Origin: Pegea sp. RAD2-039
Lineage: Eukaryota > Chordata > Thaliacea > Salpida > Salpidae
Reading direction: 5' to 3'
DNA: 64,000 nucleotides
Assembly (NCBI GenBank): GCA_034620365.1
Contig: JAQGEQ010000354.1
Location: 558,001 to 622,000, forward strand
Positions 1-14,525 of this stretch are shown one piece after another. Numbering within the stretch: the first letter of the stretch is position 1; every line of letters starts with the position of its first letter. The notes beneath the pieces are model-generated. The model did not search any database. It had not been told where the DNA came from and was given only the letters and a program-made list of their open reading frames with translations. A program made the position numbers and the translations under genes.

Positions 1-1469
1 AATTGCACTTATGTTTGTGCCTAGTGAACCAGAATGAACTTATTACGAAACTTTATATAAAGTTCTACATACTTATACACGGTTTATTAGTGGTATCGTA
101 GTAAATAGGCTATTTATATTCTAATATCATGTGGCTAACTTCTAGAAGTAAGACTTCTTTGTTTGATTTATATTACTTTTAATAAAATTTCAATTTAAAC
201 AAATGATAACTACAACATTTAGTTTTTTATTTAATTCATTTTCAACTTGGAATATGTTTTTTAAAGAATCAAGATTTAAGGAGATTTATACTTTCACTAT
301 TAAGTATTATTTGAAAAATAATATGAATTTAAGACTGGTTTAGATGAAAACTAAAGTCGAATATGCTTTTAAGCATTACAGCATCATTTTGGTTTGTACT
401 TTTCTTGCTCAGCTAACTGGAAAATAACGAATTTTGGAGCAGCATTATGTTACTATGGCAAAACTCCAATATTTTCTTTTATCCTTTTTCCTAAGCTTCA
501 TTTTGTCTAAAAAACTATTGATTTTTTTACTGAAGTAAATTTACAGCAACAAAATTAACTAGATAATTTTATTAGAAGAAGTTTTTCTGTTTCACTTTTA
601 GTTTAATTTTTATGAGAAACTAAAACTTTAATTTGATTGATTTAGTAGACAATAAAGAGCACAATGAATACCAATTATAAACCCAAACACTAGAAGATAA
701 ATGTTACTAGCTACTTAAGTAGAAATTTGTTTACAAAGTCTTGTATAACTCTAATACAAATATATAACTTTTAATAACCAACTTTAATTCAAATATATAT
801 ATGTATCAGATATAATTAATCTTTAAAACTATTCGAGGATAACTATTCCAATAGTTTGAAAACAAACACAATAAGAGCTTATGTGTTTTTATCTGATCGA
901 GTAAAGCTTGAAATTAAGCTTTTATACTACCAAGAGTCTGATGCTATCTTTAAGGTGAATTCAGTTATTGATTGTAATGAAAGCTCAAGGGAATACTACA
1001 GTAGTGGAAAGCCTACTGAGATATCAAATGATTTATTACTATTACGTAATTTTGTCATTTTAAACACGCGTCCATTCTTATAAATGATTTGATACTGTTA
1101 CACTGACTGATATGCCACATATCATTAACTTAAGTAAAGCGTGTGAAGTAAATGAACAATTAAAGCATAAATAGATTATGTGAATAAAGCTTGCCTTTTT
1201 AAAGCTTATATTTAATTCTTGCACTAGATTTTTCATAATTTAATTACTTTTTACACCTATTTTGCATGTTTAACCGCACTTAAGTTGCAAGTTTAGATAT
1301 TTATAAATATTTTTAAGTGTTGCTAAAGCAATAAACATCTTCTGATGACGTTATTTTACGTAATTAACCTTTATATCAACTGCTTTGGAAATAAAGTTAA
1401 CCTCAGTCTAGAAAATCTAATTTCTAACAGTTTATACACATGATCAGATAAAAAGATGACAGATCTTAC
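1..1469. other. Presumed ADAMTS intron and downstream region
   Basis: Exon 11 ends at 1470 with a good donor (GTAAGA on the minus strand), so this stretch should be intron of the ADAMTS gene. I see no further thrombospondin or cysteine-rich exon on the minus strand. A 75-codon open stretch on the plus strand at 856-1083 has no family resemblance and is probably chance. Confidence 0.5.
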
Positions 1470-4400
1470 CCCTTCTACTCCAGTTGCTAAACCACATTTT
1501 GTTCCTTCCGCCCACCTACCATGAGTTGTTCTACAAGGTCCAGTATAACTTTCTGTTTTATTTCTACAATATAACTTCCAACAATCTCTGTTCACACTAC
1601 CCTAAAACACAAAGTTTATATTTTACAATCAAGATGTAGATACGTTTGAGAATTAATTATTTTCTAAATTACATCTCCGAGAAGTTTTACTTCATTTAGA
1701 CAGAATAAGAAATTGAAGAAAGTTTTCAAACCCTGGGTACACATGGAATCGAATCAGGTCCAAACATTTTCATGCATTGCTTATCTAGGTCGAAGAGAAC
1801 ACCTGGTTTTTCTGGGTGTAGTGTATGCGTTGCACTTGGCTCATTATCTAAGCAAGTCCTATTACCATATCTAAAAAACAATATCAGTTTAAATGTTTTT
1901 GTAAACTAAACGTAGAAATAGAAAAACCAGGAAAATTTCAAAGAAGTCCAAACTAACTTTAACATTTGAGTGATATAGTTAGCACTACATTGAGACCAAT
2001 ACCAAGGTACAATATCGTGGTCTATAGTAGCGGACATCACTTTCCGTGGAGTTCCAGGAGGACAATAAGTTCGAACATCATCATGTCTAGCACCAAGACT
2101 GCAAGAAAAAAAAGGCAATTAAAAGTCAGCTGATTTTCTGAAGATTTTAAACATTTCAAAAAACACTGAAAAGTTGAAATGAATTTTTTATTTGCGCCTT
2201 GTAAGGTTCATACATTTTTCATGAATTTTTTGTCTAGACGACCTTCTTATACAACATTTTTTAACTTTTTCCAGTCCCTAATTTTTGTATTTATATATTA
2301 CAGTATAAACTATTCCTTGGTCTGTCCAACTTCTTATACATATACCACTTTCTTATACACTGACAGAGTGGAAGCTGGTGACATTGATGGTCAATGAACC
2401 ATAAAAAAGTTAAAGTGTTGGAAACAACAAAGTTATCTAAGGGTGCATAAAATAATTAAAAAGTTTTTGATGTTCTGAGCTTTGTTTAGATTAAATCTTG
2501 TTAAAGATGCTTAAGAATAAAAAATAACAAACTTTTAGCAGTAGTCCTTAACTTTCCATCTAGTTTTGTTTTATCTTTTTGATAATTTTGCATTTTGTGA
2601 ATACCCTTCAAGTTTTAAACTTCCAAATCGTTCTTACAACTGATCGTAAAACTTTTATAGCAATGTTTGCATCTTAATGATAAACTATTGTTTGTCAAGT
2701 TTTTACGAGATTCATTGCACCATTACGAACTTTATATTCTTATAATCTGTTTATAAAAACATTTGGGGATACAAATCAATTACTTTTGCTGTCTACTACC
2801 GACACCCACAATCACAAAACTTTGTTTTTTAATTGCTTTTTCATCTCTATAGAATCCTACATGCTTCATTTACAACACAAATGTACTTTCAATTTTGAAG
2901 CTTTGACTTTCTAAGAAGTCAGCAACTAGTTTATTTCTCGAGCTGTATATATTTGAAGAATTCTGCTGCGTAGCTTTAAAACTGCAGAAAAATTCCTTGG
3001 TTTTGTGTTTTCATAAAAAACTACTAAAACTTGCAAATCTAATCAATATCTTCTTCTGTACACAGAAGCATTGTGGTTGTAATCAGTAAATTGTTGTCAA
3101 TCGTACTTTGTCTTCCGCTCAAACACCGACTAGACAAAAGGCATTTAGGGATATGGAAGAAAAGTTTGTTGGACTGACCGCAAACTATTTTTGAATTCCC
3201 GTACATAAATAAACCCACAGCCGACAGTAAACCCACTTGCTATAAATTTACTTGATCTTTTTTAAATACTTGTTTCGTTTTGCAGCAATAGCAGATAATG
3301 CCTTGAAAACTTCTATATGTTCTGATTTACTGTTAAAGATCTTTTTCCATAAAGATTATTTGGAAGAAAATTATCCTTACAAAAATAAAAATATTTTAGA
3401 TTTTAAAATTCTTACAAAATGTAAATGTTTGTTGTCATTTTATTTTAATATCAAATTACCATTAATCTGCCCGAAAGTTGGTAAAGGATATGTGATATCA
3501 AAACTGCATTACTTTAAAGTAAAATTCGAAATTCAAGCATTAATTCAAGTTTTGCTTTGAAAGATAAGCACCAACAAAAGGAAACTTTTCTTGAAACATT
3601 TTTATGATGATAAATTATTTTATAACAGAATAATTTTAGTTTATTTACATTACTAAACTTCACTTTCAGTTCCTCTCTAATATTTTAGGGTGTCAATATT
3701 ATTTAAACTGCGTAAATAATTCAGTTAGTTAATATTGATGAGCTTGTAAATAATTACTGAAACTTCTTAAGTAATAAACTTGATTTGAATAATCTCTTAT
3801 TCTGTCGGTAATAGTTTTGTAAACTTGTGAATATATGAGCTACTTACGTATGTCCAATTTCGTGAGCGATCGTAAAAGCACCAGTTAAACCTCGATCCTC
3901 AACAACTCCGCTACTTTTATACTTCCAGCAAATGCTGTCTATTATAGCAATACCTAAAAATAAAACCTTATGATAGTATTGCAGCAAAATGCGTTTTATG
4001 TTTTCTGATATTATTACTTTCAAAGATAATTGAATGGCAAAAAACTCACCAACAGTCTCACATTTCCTACTTTCTTCAGTGATACTGCAAATATCATTTC
4101 TGAGAAAAAAAACAATGATTACATTGAAATAAAGTTTTGAAAAAATAAACTTAATATATTGTCTTCAAAATAAGTTTTCTAAAAACAACCACATCCTATA
4201 AAATTAAAAAGTAAATACAAAGAATGTGAAGCAAATATCCGACTAGATGGTTTGAAAGTCAGTTTAAATGAGATCAAAGAGACGTTACGCAAGAGTAAAT
4301 AACAAACATTTTGTTGTATATCCCAGCTAGGACACAATTTCAACGTTTTTAAATTTCTACATTTGCAGTTTTAAATAGAATGTAAAAATAATAAATAATC

Positions 4401-7400
4401 ACAATGAAGCAAAAGAGATATTGTAATAGATATTATACATTGAGCAGTTCTAAGTCTATTAATTGCAGATTAGATAGAACATTTGTCGCTATTTTCAAAG
4501 AGAAATTAAGTTTCAATTATATTAAGATTCAAATTTAAAAAAGCCATTTTTGACCTCACACACAAATGGCACTATTTACAAGTTAGCAATAAACAGAAAA
4601 AAATTACGCAGAACTTCTTAACTAGTTTTTGATGAGTCATTATCTTATTTCATTGAACATGACACTAAAAGAAAGCAACGAAGTCGTGAGATATGTAAAC
4701 ACTGAAAGAAGGCTAAAAAAGTTTCCTTAGATACTACTACAGGTCATTAAGCTTTGCGACCTTATAAACTTTTTCAGTTGTTGATAAATGTATTTAGTTT
4801 ATATGAATAATTTTTTACAAACTACATTGTTTACTTTGGTTACGAGATTTTACTTAAGGCAAAATGATGCAATTTTTTCCATTAAAGTTTAATTACTGTC
4901 TATTTACTAAAATGAAAAAGAAAATTATATTTGTTTTTAGTTTTATTTTTCAAGCTGGTAGTATTTAATTAAAACCAAAGTTTATTTGGTTTTTAAGTTT
5001 TTAGTTTATATGTAAGTCTTGTCTACTAGATTTTTCGGACGATCAGGACGTGATGTTGAACATACAACATCTTCACTTTTATTTGCTGCTTAAAGTCATG
5101 TGACTGCTTTTCAAATTTACTCGAAGCTAAGGAAACTAATTAAAAGAAAAAATCTCCAACCTAATTCAACAAATGTTTGATGTTTGAAATTGTCAGATAT
5201 GATACAAGTCTAAAGTACAAATGAACAAGTACACTAACCACAGGAATTCGATGTGCAGTTTTAATGCGAATTATACATATTTAACCTTATATTATTTTCT
5301 CAAATAGAATAAATTTAATTTCTGTAGTATTTACAACTTATGTGACATATAAAATAGAAAAATTCTTTTATATAGTCATTTTTATTTAATTCATGTCCAA
5401 TTCAAACTAAATAAAACACGTGGTCTTGGTTATGGTTTGTTTTGAAAAGTTTTCATTTCTGAGGTTTTTATTTCTTTTTATGAACATGTTAACAAGGGTG
5501 ATTGTGGAAACTTATTTTAATCTAAATAAACATTACATAGGATTCGTAATTACCACAACATAAAAGGGCTTAAGAAATGTTGTTTGTATTTGTCAATATT
5601 TAGCTTGGATTAAATCGATCAGTTTTATAGTTATTGTAAAAAAGGTTTATACAATTGATAGTTAACAAAACTAATCAATAAATTAGATTAAGTTGAAGTA
5701 AACTTAGGGAAATTGAACCCACCTTGTTAATAGCATAGCAACATCGTATTTTCCTCTTTGAAATCTGTAAGGACGGTTTGGGTCTGCTTGCCACTCAGAA
5801 AAAAGGGTCAATTGCTCTTCAGCATCCGTTACAATCCTGGGTCCTAACTGTTGATATAATCGTTTTGAAATTAAAAAAATAACCATTTGAGTTGATATTT
5901 CAGGTGCTGATTCAAAGAACACTATTTATATTTTCTTAGAATATATGATATAATCAGTTAAATTAATAGATGTTTTTGAAGTTTCTTAAAATATTAAAAA
6001 TGTAATACATGTTGATGAAAGTAGCCTGATGAGTGATTAAAATGATGAGCAAATATTTTGAAATTAATGATAATTAATAAACGTCAAAAGTACTTTAGAG
6101 TAAAAGAAGTTGAAAAATTCAGATTGTTATCTGATCTGTTAATCTTAGAACAAAAATATAAATTTAAGAATCTTTTTATGTCTTCCACATCAATTAAATT
6201 AATTTAAGTTTTATGGTTTTGAATTTGTAATTTATGAAAATTTTGTGAACTCTGTTAGAGCCACTAAAAGAATTATCTGAGTTGACTTTACAAACGAGTA
6301 GGGAGCGCGAATACTTTCAAAGATTTATTAAAAGGATCACGCCTTTAGATTAAAAAATACTGAATTAATTTTACTTATAAAAAACGCAGCTGTAAGATCG
6401 TTTAATAGTTCTTTTTATCAGTAGCTTTTTATTACTGCTTATCAAATTAGATTTAATTAAAGCGTCCATGCTTTCTTAACAGTGGCTTATCATTTTAAGA
6501 ATTTTTATTACCCTGCTATTGTTGAATAAGCTATGGTTTCTTGGGAAATATGTAATTTATATGCTAAGCACTCTATTTTTGTTTAAATGTCAAGTCTAGA
6601 TTTAAACCAATATTAACGTCTTAAACAATTTCAATTGAAATTTTGTTGGTTTTTTGTTAACATGAAAAGTCAGTATACTTTTTCTAAGTGAAACAGATCT
6701 GATCATATTTTTGATGAGTCTAGAAGAGTATTTGTAATGAATATTATACGTGATGTACACTATTATCATAATAACTGTTATAAAAAAGTAAAAATATTAT
6801 CTGCTGCTTCAGAAAACAACACTAAATTATTGTTATTTGTCAAAACATACTTACATCTGGTTCATGGATGACTACTAGATGAACAACACAGATCCTGATT
6901 AAATTTTGGATTGAAGGATGCATATATATGTTGTTGACCTTAAGAAGAATAAAAACAATTATATAAACATATAAACGACATTCAAGTATTTATGACTCAT
7001 CAACTTTGTCATTTTTTTAATTACTTCCTATGCCTTCTCCCGCAAATTGTAAAAAAATAATATCTTTATTTGAGTAAAATAAAAATACATACAAATTAAG
7101 TAGTTAATTACCTTATTATATAAGTTTCAAGTGAATATTTCTGACAAAAATTGTTTCAATTTTGTCAAGCTGTAAATAGAATTATTTTTCGTGTGCTTAT
7201 TTAGAAAAATCAATTTTAGAATGAAAGTCGAAATGTATTTATGCTTTGCATGAAATCATCACAATTGCTTTTACTATATTGAAATCAATCGTTCAGTCAG
7301 AAAGTTTACCTTATCATATCAAACATATTCTAAACTTAGTTTCAAAATACCATTAGCTAGATGTTATTGAGTATTAGTTTGAAAAATATTGTACGTTTTA

Positions 7401-10400
7401 TGTGTAGCATTTTTAGCCAACATATAACTTTTTTGGTATAAAAAGCTTGTCAAGTAATAGTAAAGAAGTTCAACTGAGTTATATTCTACTAGCTTGCAAA
7501 CAAATACAAAAATTCAAAAAACTTTAAAAATGTTTACCTTATTATTTTAGTTCACTAGATGTTATAGTAAATTGCACTTTTTGATTAATCATTAGTTTCA
7601 TGTTTGGTTTAAAGGAAGTATTTTATCTATTAATAGAACATTTTAAGGTCGTGTTTAGAAAATGTTAGTTTATTTTGATGGTATTTCAATGATAAGCTTA
7701 TAAGTATTAGAGAAGATTAATGATTTAAAGCAAAAAACCTTTGTAATCTAAACTTGGGTTTGATAAAAGCACTCTGCTAAAAGAATTAATTTTAGACTTT
7801 TAGTTTCTGCAAAAGTAACTTTTGAATGACTATTACACTCTAGTAAATATTTTTTAAAATTTATCAATTGCTATCTGTAGCAGCAAAAACCTAAACCATG
7901 AACCAATTAAAGATTAAAAGCTTAACTTTTTCATTTTCTTAACCATTTTAAAACCATTTTCATTGATGAACTACAAAAATGATAAAAACAACTACTCAGA
8001 TAAAAACCAAAAAATTAGATGTCATTACGTATACTTTTTAAAGATTTTATAGAATTCTGTGTGAAAATGTTTGAAGATTAATTCTTTTGAAATATACAAT
8101 GTTACATTTACTTTAGCTTTACCAAAATATTTATAGTTATTAGAGATGATTTCAACAAACAAAAAATACGGATAAACTAGGTGAAATCATTAAACATAAT
8201 AAGAAAAAGAACAAAATATTTACAAACATTTTGAACTGTTGTTACTAAAAATTCGTAAACTCAAATTTGATTTAACTCTAAATGTTTTTCTTCGTTTAAA
8301 CTACAACGATTTAGTTTTTAGTATTTAACAATCTGAAAAACGTTTAGTTGCAACGACCCACAGAACTTTTAAAACATAAACTAAATATGTTAAATTAAAA
8401 TCTTTTGGAATGTCTAGGAAGGAAACCACTAAGCTTTCAATAGTCTACTTCGGTCTTCCCTGTATAAAAATGGACCAATTTTTTAGTTTATATCAACTCT
8501 ATTATATGAAGTTTGCTTAAAAAGTGAATCAATAAAAGGTCAATCCCTGAAATGACTAACTAAAAAAGATTTCTTTTATTTTTTCATATAACCTTGATGT
8601 GATTTATTAAGATTATTTTTCTTTTTATCCAGAGAACTACATACATATATATTTATCGTTATACTACAGTTTTAGAAGCCTTTAAAGTCAACTTATGATT
8701 TGATGTTTTTCCACAATAAATTATTTCAGCCATCAGTGAATTATCTGAATAGTGTGATTAAGAAGTGAACCTTTAATTTATGAGAGTTTACGGTTTAGAG
8801 TGAGTTATGTGCCTCAATGAGCATTAGTTAGCATCTCAAAAATCTTCTCAAAATACTCAATTATGAAGGAAGCTGAAAGATATGATTTTGAAATCCTATA
8901 ATCTTCCCCAGATTAACTTTTCATAATTTATATTGTTTTGTTTTCAAACAAAAATCATTTAAAATGTAATTTTAGATCTTTTTGAAAGCATTTAGGGCAG
9001 CAAACAAAAAAAAATTAAACTGAGTTTGAACACAAAAAACAAATTAGCCTTTTAAAAACATTCCGTTATCTAAAGTACGTCTTTTTATATTCGTAATAAA
9101 ATTCTAATGAAAACTTTCATGGTAAAATTTAATGATAAAACTAAACCATTTTAAAATATTGGGTTCTATGCAGCTCTTATATATCATAAACTTTTTCCTT
9201 GTAAAGGTTACTGAACATACCTTGAGTAAATATTAAACAAATACTTACAATTGCCATGAGAGTAAGAACGTACACTTCAATGTCAATATGGTATTGATAC
9301 ATTTCGTAGTCAACAGTAAGCATCGTTTCTACTATTTTTTCAGTAATGACGTAACGTTTGTTACGGCTTAGTGATTCTTCTTCAGGTTCAATGCCATTTT
9401 TTGAAGCACTGTCATTTTGTGAGAGCATTTGAACTGTGGTTGCGTTTATACCATGTCCTAGAACTGGCTCTGTAACAATAATAGATATCAATTTATCTGA
9501 ACTATTCTCCGTATGGTTCATGGGTGTTGTCGATAACCTAATAACACGTTTCCATCGTGTCACTTTGAGTTAGACGCCAGAGAATCTTTTGAAGAAAGAA
9601 CAAAGTATAAAAGGCGTGAATGAAGATCAACCGATGCTACGCAACAGAGTTTGAGCTCTTTTGTATTATCGGTCGACCAAGTCTTGGCTAAAAGAAACTT
9701 CATATAGAACAAAGATCAAAGGTTTGGACAAGTCAGAAGTACTTATAACTTTAGTGAATCAGATTTTTACACGTTCAGTTGTTTATCTTTTAGTACTTTT
9801 AAGAAGTTTTTGTGAGTTAATAATGATTTGGTTTACTAGCATGCACTGATATTTGTGCAAAAACCTTCAAGTTTTATTTAATCAATTTCATTACTTTTCA
9901 GTAAATAGTTTGCAAAGGGAGTCGGACAAGAGATAGCTTATTCACGTTTCATTTCAATTTAAACTTGATAAATTAGAACTGAGTTAAAGCAATTTTAAAT
10001 AGCTGTTGCGAGTCTTGTTGTACACATAAATAAAGTTTCTAACTAAAAATAAATTATCAATGGTACGGCTTGCTATAAAAGTTTGAAAAAAGTATTTACC
10101 TAAAGTCAACACCAGTTTAAAATTATGATTCATGTAGTATAATAATGTACTTTTCGTTGAATGAATTCGTGTTGTTGTATATACAGCACACAGCATCAAT
10201 CTTTCACGATTATCATAAATTATTATTTATGAAGGAGACGTCGAAAGCTTTAGCTGCTATGAAGGAAGTTACTTTGATAACAAATAGAAGAAGTGAATAA
10301 AACCATCGAATGGTTAGCTGATTGAAGCTGGTTTTAATCCAACAAAAGATTTAGGCTAGTTGGGAGTTTATATTATTGCAAACAAAAGCAGGAAATCTTA

Positions 10401-13400
10401 GATTAAAACATGATATCAATCTTCTAATGAAATTAAATGGTATATAACTATGAAATAGCAAACCAAATATTTTGCTGAAAATAATTTCTACAATTCTATA
10501 GGTAATATTAATTTGAATATATTTTGTTGTAGGATATTTTCATTTTAAATTGTGTAAACTTTAGATTAAGTGTTTTGCACGCCACATGAAAATTGATTTT
10601 ATAATCTTACAAGCTTTCGGAAATGGAAGTGTCCAAGATAGTTCAGACTAGAAGTTTGGAAAGATATCCGGTGAAGATTAAAGTTAGTGCGGTTTTTTGG
10701 TTAAGTTTGATCTTCATCATTTGTTTTGAAAATACGAAAAAGTCACAGAATGATTTAAATCTTGAATATGAGGTCAAAAGAGATAAGGATATTAAAAATA
10801 TTTACAAAAAGATCTTTTGTGTGTTAAGTTTAACATCCTTAATATTGACAGAGACTTACAGTAAGATTTCAACGATGAAATAAATAGTCTTACATAAATA
10901 TGGTCATGTTATTGTCGTATTTAACTCTTGACTTATTAACGTCGATTCAATCTTTTGTATGAAAGTTTACGGGCGTCACTTTTATGTCGATTATATGTCT
11001 TCGAAATGATAGAAATAGGAAAATTGTTTTGAGTCAATTTGAATATTTATCAGTAACTTGTCTTCATTTCATAAACTTGTTTATTTTCTTATTTAATATT
11101 AGCACAACAATCAAAAGCTTCTGTTACGATTTCATTAAAATATAAAAAAAGTAATAAAATTTAAAAGTAAGCTGTTTAACTTATTGAATATCGGAATGAT
11201 TAATCCTTAAACTAAAAAAAAACTCTTTTTAAATCGGATAAATGTTTACAGTCTTACAAAAATCAATGACGACAATCATCGAGAAACTTTAATCTTGTGG
11301 GTATTATACCTACAGTTTATCTTGGTTGCTTTTTATTTATGATAAATTAGGTGACAAAGTATTGCAATGAACCTTCACAAATTCATCAATCAAAATATCG
11401 CTGTAATTTTGTTTTAAAAGAAATGATTAATTAGGTCCTTTTTCAAGAAATCTTTATCAATATAAAAACTGAGTCGAAATAATAAAAGGAGAATTTATTA
11501 TCTTTTAAAGACACAATTACAAATTAAAATGAGCGATTCTAGTTACCTTCTTTGTTGCCTCTAAGCTTAAGCTTTTTTAAATTATGCACGCACTGAGTAA
11601 GGGGTAGGTTTGAATTTTGCAACTCATCTATCTCATCCTCTGCTCAATATCTTACGCTCGTCTAGTCTTTAGGTCTTTTGTGATAGACACTTGAAAGTTT
11701 AAGCTGAACAGAAGTCTAAACGAGTAAATCATTGAAGGTTTTAACTCTTAGCTTGTTTGCATTTTAGCAGTGATTTTTTTTGACTCTTATTTTAAGCGGT
11801 TTGTGTTCAGTAATGAAATTTGATCAAAGAACATTTCAATCATTAATAAAAATGATTATTTTCTTAAAAAGGTTTTTTTAATATTTTAATTCTAACTAAG
11901 ATACTTTTAAAATTAATTAGATGCAAAGTGACTCAATGAAATATAAATTCGAAGTTAGACGTGTAGCTAAAATAATTCTAAGCAAAGTTCATAATAGTTT
12001 AGAAATTTTTTTTTTTACAAATATTGCGTAACTTTTTAAATCTCCTTTTTCGTTACACGTAAACAAATTGATGTTTCTTTTTTTCTTTGCAAGTAACTAG
12101 CTGGTCAAGTTTATTAAGAAACAGTAAACATACCTAAATGAGTTCCACATAATTTCCTCTCTTCAGTTTCATGAGAAGGTAAGATACTTCTACGGAAAAC
12201 TCTGTGCTTTTTCGGAGCAGTTTCAAGTTGAGTTTTCATCTCTTCTTCAAGTGGCTGAATTAAGTATTCCATATTAGATGTTTGAAACGCCCCAAACTAT
12301 GAAACAAAGATTACAATTAAAGGAAACTTGTTAAAGTAAAATTGAAGCAAAAGTAAGTGAGTTTGCCATAAATATCACTTAGATTTTATCTCAAACCCAG
12401 GCAGCAGGTACCACCAAACTTAAATTAAACCGAAGACAGATAATGGCGATTGAGGAAGAATAGGAGCATGATCTTTATTCGATGCGGCTTTCAAGGAATA
12501 TTTCCTTCAATTATTTGTTTTCAAATTATTTCCTTCACATGACCATGTCTACATCCGGCCCGACCGCCCCGGAGCATATTGATTATCGTTTTTCTTGCCA
12601 CGGTTTGTGCCACTTATATCTAAATATTTCAATTTTACTTCTTGTATCGATTCTAGGCCCCATTATCATTTTGATATACTAAATTTGGTTTAATAACTTC
12701 TGTTCGCCACTGTTATTTATTTAAGTCTTTACTATCAATTTTGTTTAAAATATATATTGTGTTTAAACTGTTTATAATTACTGATAATTGTGAAGTCATC
12801 TGTTTATTAATATTTTCCTTATTCATTAACAATTTATGTTATTCGTAAATAATATTTTATATTCTTTATGTTTACTTATAATTTTCTACTTGTAGATATC
12901 ATCATCTTCAAACAAAAAAAAATCTTCTTTAAGATAATCAGACTTGAAATTAGCAGACATTGCAGAAACACGCTTGTATATCAATAACAAAATTATCAAT
13001 TTAAGCCGTGTAATTTTAAGTGTTTATAATGTGTCAATATAATAATATTTATCCAACATAATACTAAAGTCAAATTAGCCTCAAGGATTTCCTTAAGAAA
13101 AGGTATTTTAAAGATGAAAAATATCTGTTTTAGTGTGTACATGATCTCTAGATACTGGATGAAGCTAGACTGATACGTCAATAGTGGTTTCTTAGTCGTT
13201 GTACACTTGTACAAATTGACACGGATTTTGTAGAGATCGGTTGAACTTAAAAACTTTATTGTATTCAGTTGATACAACAAAGTTAAAAACTTTTTTCGAG
13301 ACAACAAGCGTTTGAGACAAAAGTCTTCATACTTGTATCCTGAAACAACTTTTACCTGATAAACTTAATTTTTAAAGTTGGAACATCAAAAATATATCAA

Positions 13401-14500
13401 AGAAAATCTAATTTAACAACTTTAATGGTTCTATTTTTCTCTTTAACCATGCATTAAAAATACAGCCATGTAAAAACATTGTGGTAGTAGAAAATCGAAT
13501 GATAAAGTTTGAACGTATAGTTCTTAAGTATGTAAAGATAAAAGAAATTGATTACAAAATCACTTACCATACCACTACAAAGGGAAACCACAGCTGTCTG
13601 ATTAGGATCATCATTTACATATCCTGAATAGAAACAATGTTTTGCTGAACCTCTTTTAGTATTGTTTACATCTTCGTTTTCAGAGCTTCCTATAAACTCT
13701 AATGAGTATGCAGGTGCAATAAAATCTTGGTAAGGTTGTAAATGAAGCCGAAAAGTTTCATTGAAAGCTTCTAAAGTGTAATTTGCAAGTTCAAATTCGG
13801 CATCCTCGTTTTGAGGCATATTTCTGCCGCTATGGTGGTGGTTTGAATGCCTTCGTCTTCTTATATTTACAGTTTTTTTATCTGATTTTAATCTCTTCCG
13901 AAAATGTAACCCATGATTTACTGGAAAACCTTCAACTGGATGTAGTCTTGTCGGTGTTGTTACTTCATGTTGGTTAAATCCATCTAAAATACCTGATAAA
14001 TAATGCAGCATTTAGAATGTTGATATTTTCTTTCAGATATTCACTGCGTTTTATATACACTATTTAATTTATATATTTTTATGTAATGTTATTTAGTAAA
14101 CAAATCAAAGCAAATAAAAAAGTATTAAAGGGCTGTTGTACTTTATCTCGAAAATTTACGATTACCAAAAACAAAAATTGATGTATCTTACTAAATACGA
14201 ATAAACATAGAAACAAAAATAGAATAACAAGTTCATTTTTTCTAACTTAATTGAGTATGTTAGAAATCGTTTTGATAGAATATACTAATTATTATTAATT
14301 TCGTTTAGAAGTTACTAAACATTTAATAGTAAATGAAAATTATATAAGACTTATAAATGATTTTTACCTGCAGCTCCATCACTCAAATAAGGCTGGAAAT
14401 GTTCAGTTTTAAATTGAGGTGAGCTCGTCACAGAATGATGTGAAGTTATAAGGAAAAGCAAACATAAAATAATGGCAAAACATCGATTAGTATTTGTCAT
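1470..14500 (-). CDS. ADAMTS-family secreted zinc metalloprotease (5' part of gene, runs off left edge)
   Basis: Coding exons from 5' to 3' on the minus strand: 14500-14368, 13992-13568, 12296-12134, 9562-9249, 6938-6855, 5847-5723, 4099-4050, 3953-3848, 2098-1958, 1870-1741, 1601-1470. All joins keep phase and give 601 residues. Residues 1-26 look like a signal peptide. A propeptide follows with a cysteine-switch-like KLCG (Cys236) and a furin-type site RNKR at 307-310. The catalytic domain begins at about 311 (KIVETMLTVD) and carries the complete zinc site HEIGHTLGARHD (His462, Glu463, His466, His472) with the Met-turn at Met488. An intron splits the zinc motif after His466. A disintegrin-like domain (CLDNEPS, FGPDS, RWAEGTKCG) ends the visible part. 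Thrombospondin repeats, expected for ADAMTS, are not seen and should lie to the left. The donor of exon 10 could also be at 1732, adding three residues. Family members cleave extracellular matrix proteins. Subtype not assigned. Confidence 0.9.
11547..11639 (-). other. Possible cassette exon in ADAMTS intron 3
   Basis: On the minus strand, a 93-nt open stretch is bordered by CAG and GGTAAC. It would enter and leave in phase 1, exactly matching the flanking exons 12296-12134 and 9562-9249. If used, it would insert 31 polar residues (including NLKKLKLRGNKEG) just after the cysteine-switch motif. Against it: the acceptor has almost no pyrimidine tract and the gene reads well without it. It may be a chance open stretch or a mobile-element relic. 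Confidence 0.15.
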
Positions 14501-14525
14501 CTTGGTTGCCGTTGTCACCTCAGCT
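14501..14525 (-). promoter_or_regulatory. Acceptor-like site and short leader before the ADAMTS start codon
   Basis: Reading the minus strand, a pyrimidine-rich stretch ends in TATCAG at 14524, only 23 nt before the ATG at 14500. This could be the end of a 5' UTR intron or a trans-splice acceptor. The same arrangement recurs at the other complete gene starts in this window. Confidence 0.35.

Noticed and set aside
856-1083. 75-codon open stretch on the plus strand.
   Set aside because: No domain, no convincing start, and it lies in what should be an intron of the ADAMTS gene on the other strand.
12996-13307. 103-codon open stretch on the minus strand within ADAMTS intron 2.
   Set aside because: Hydrophobic A+T-driven composition, no start context or domain, and the gene's phases join without it.
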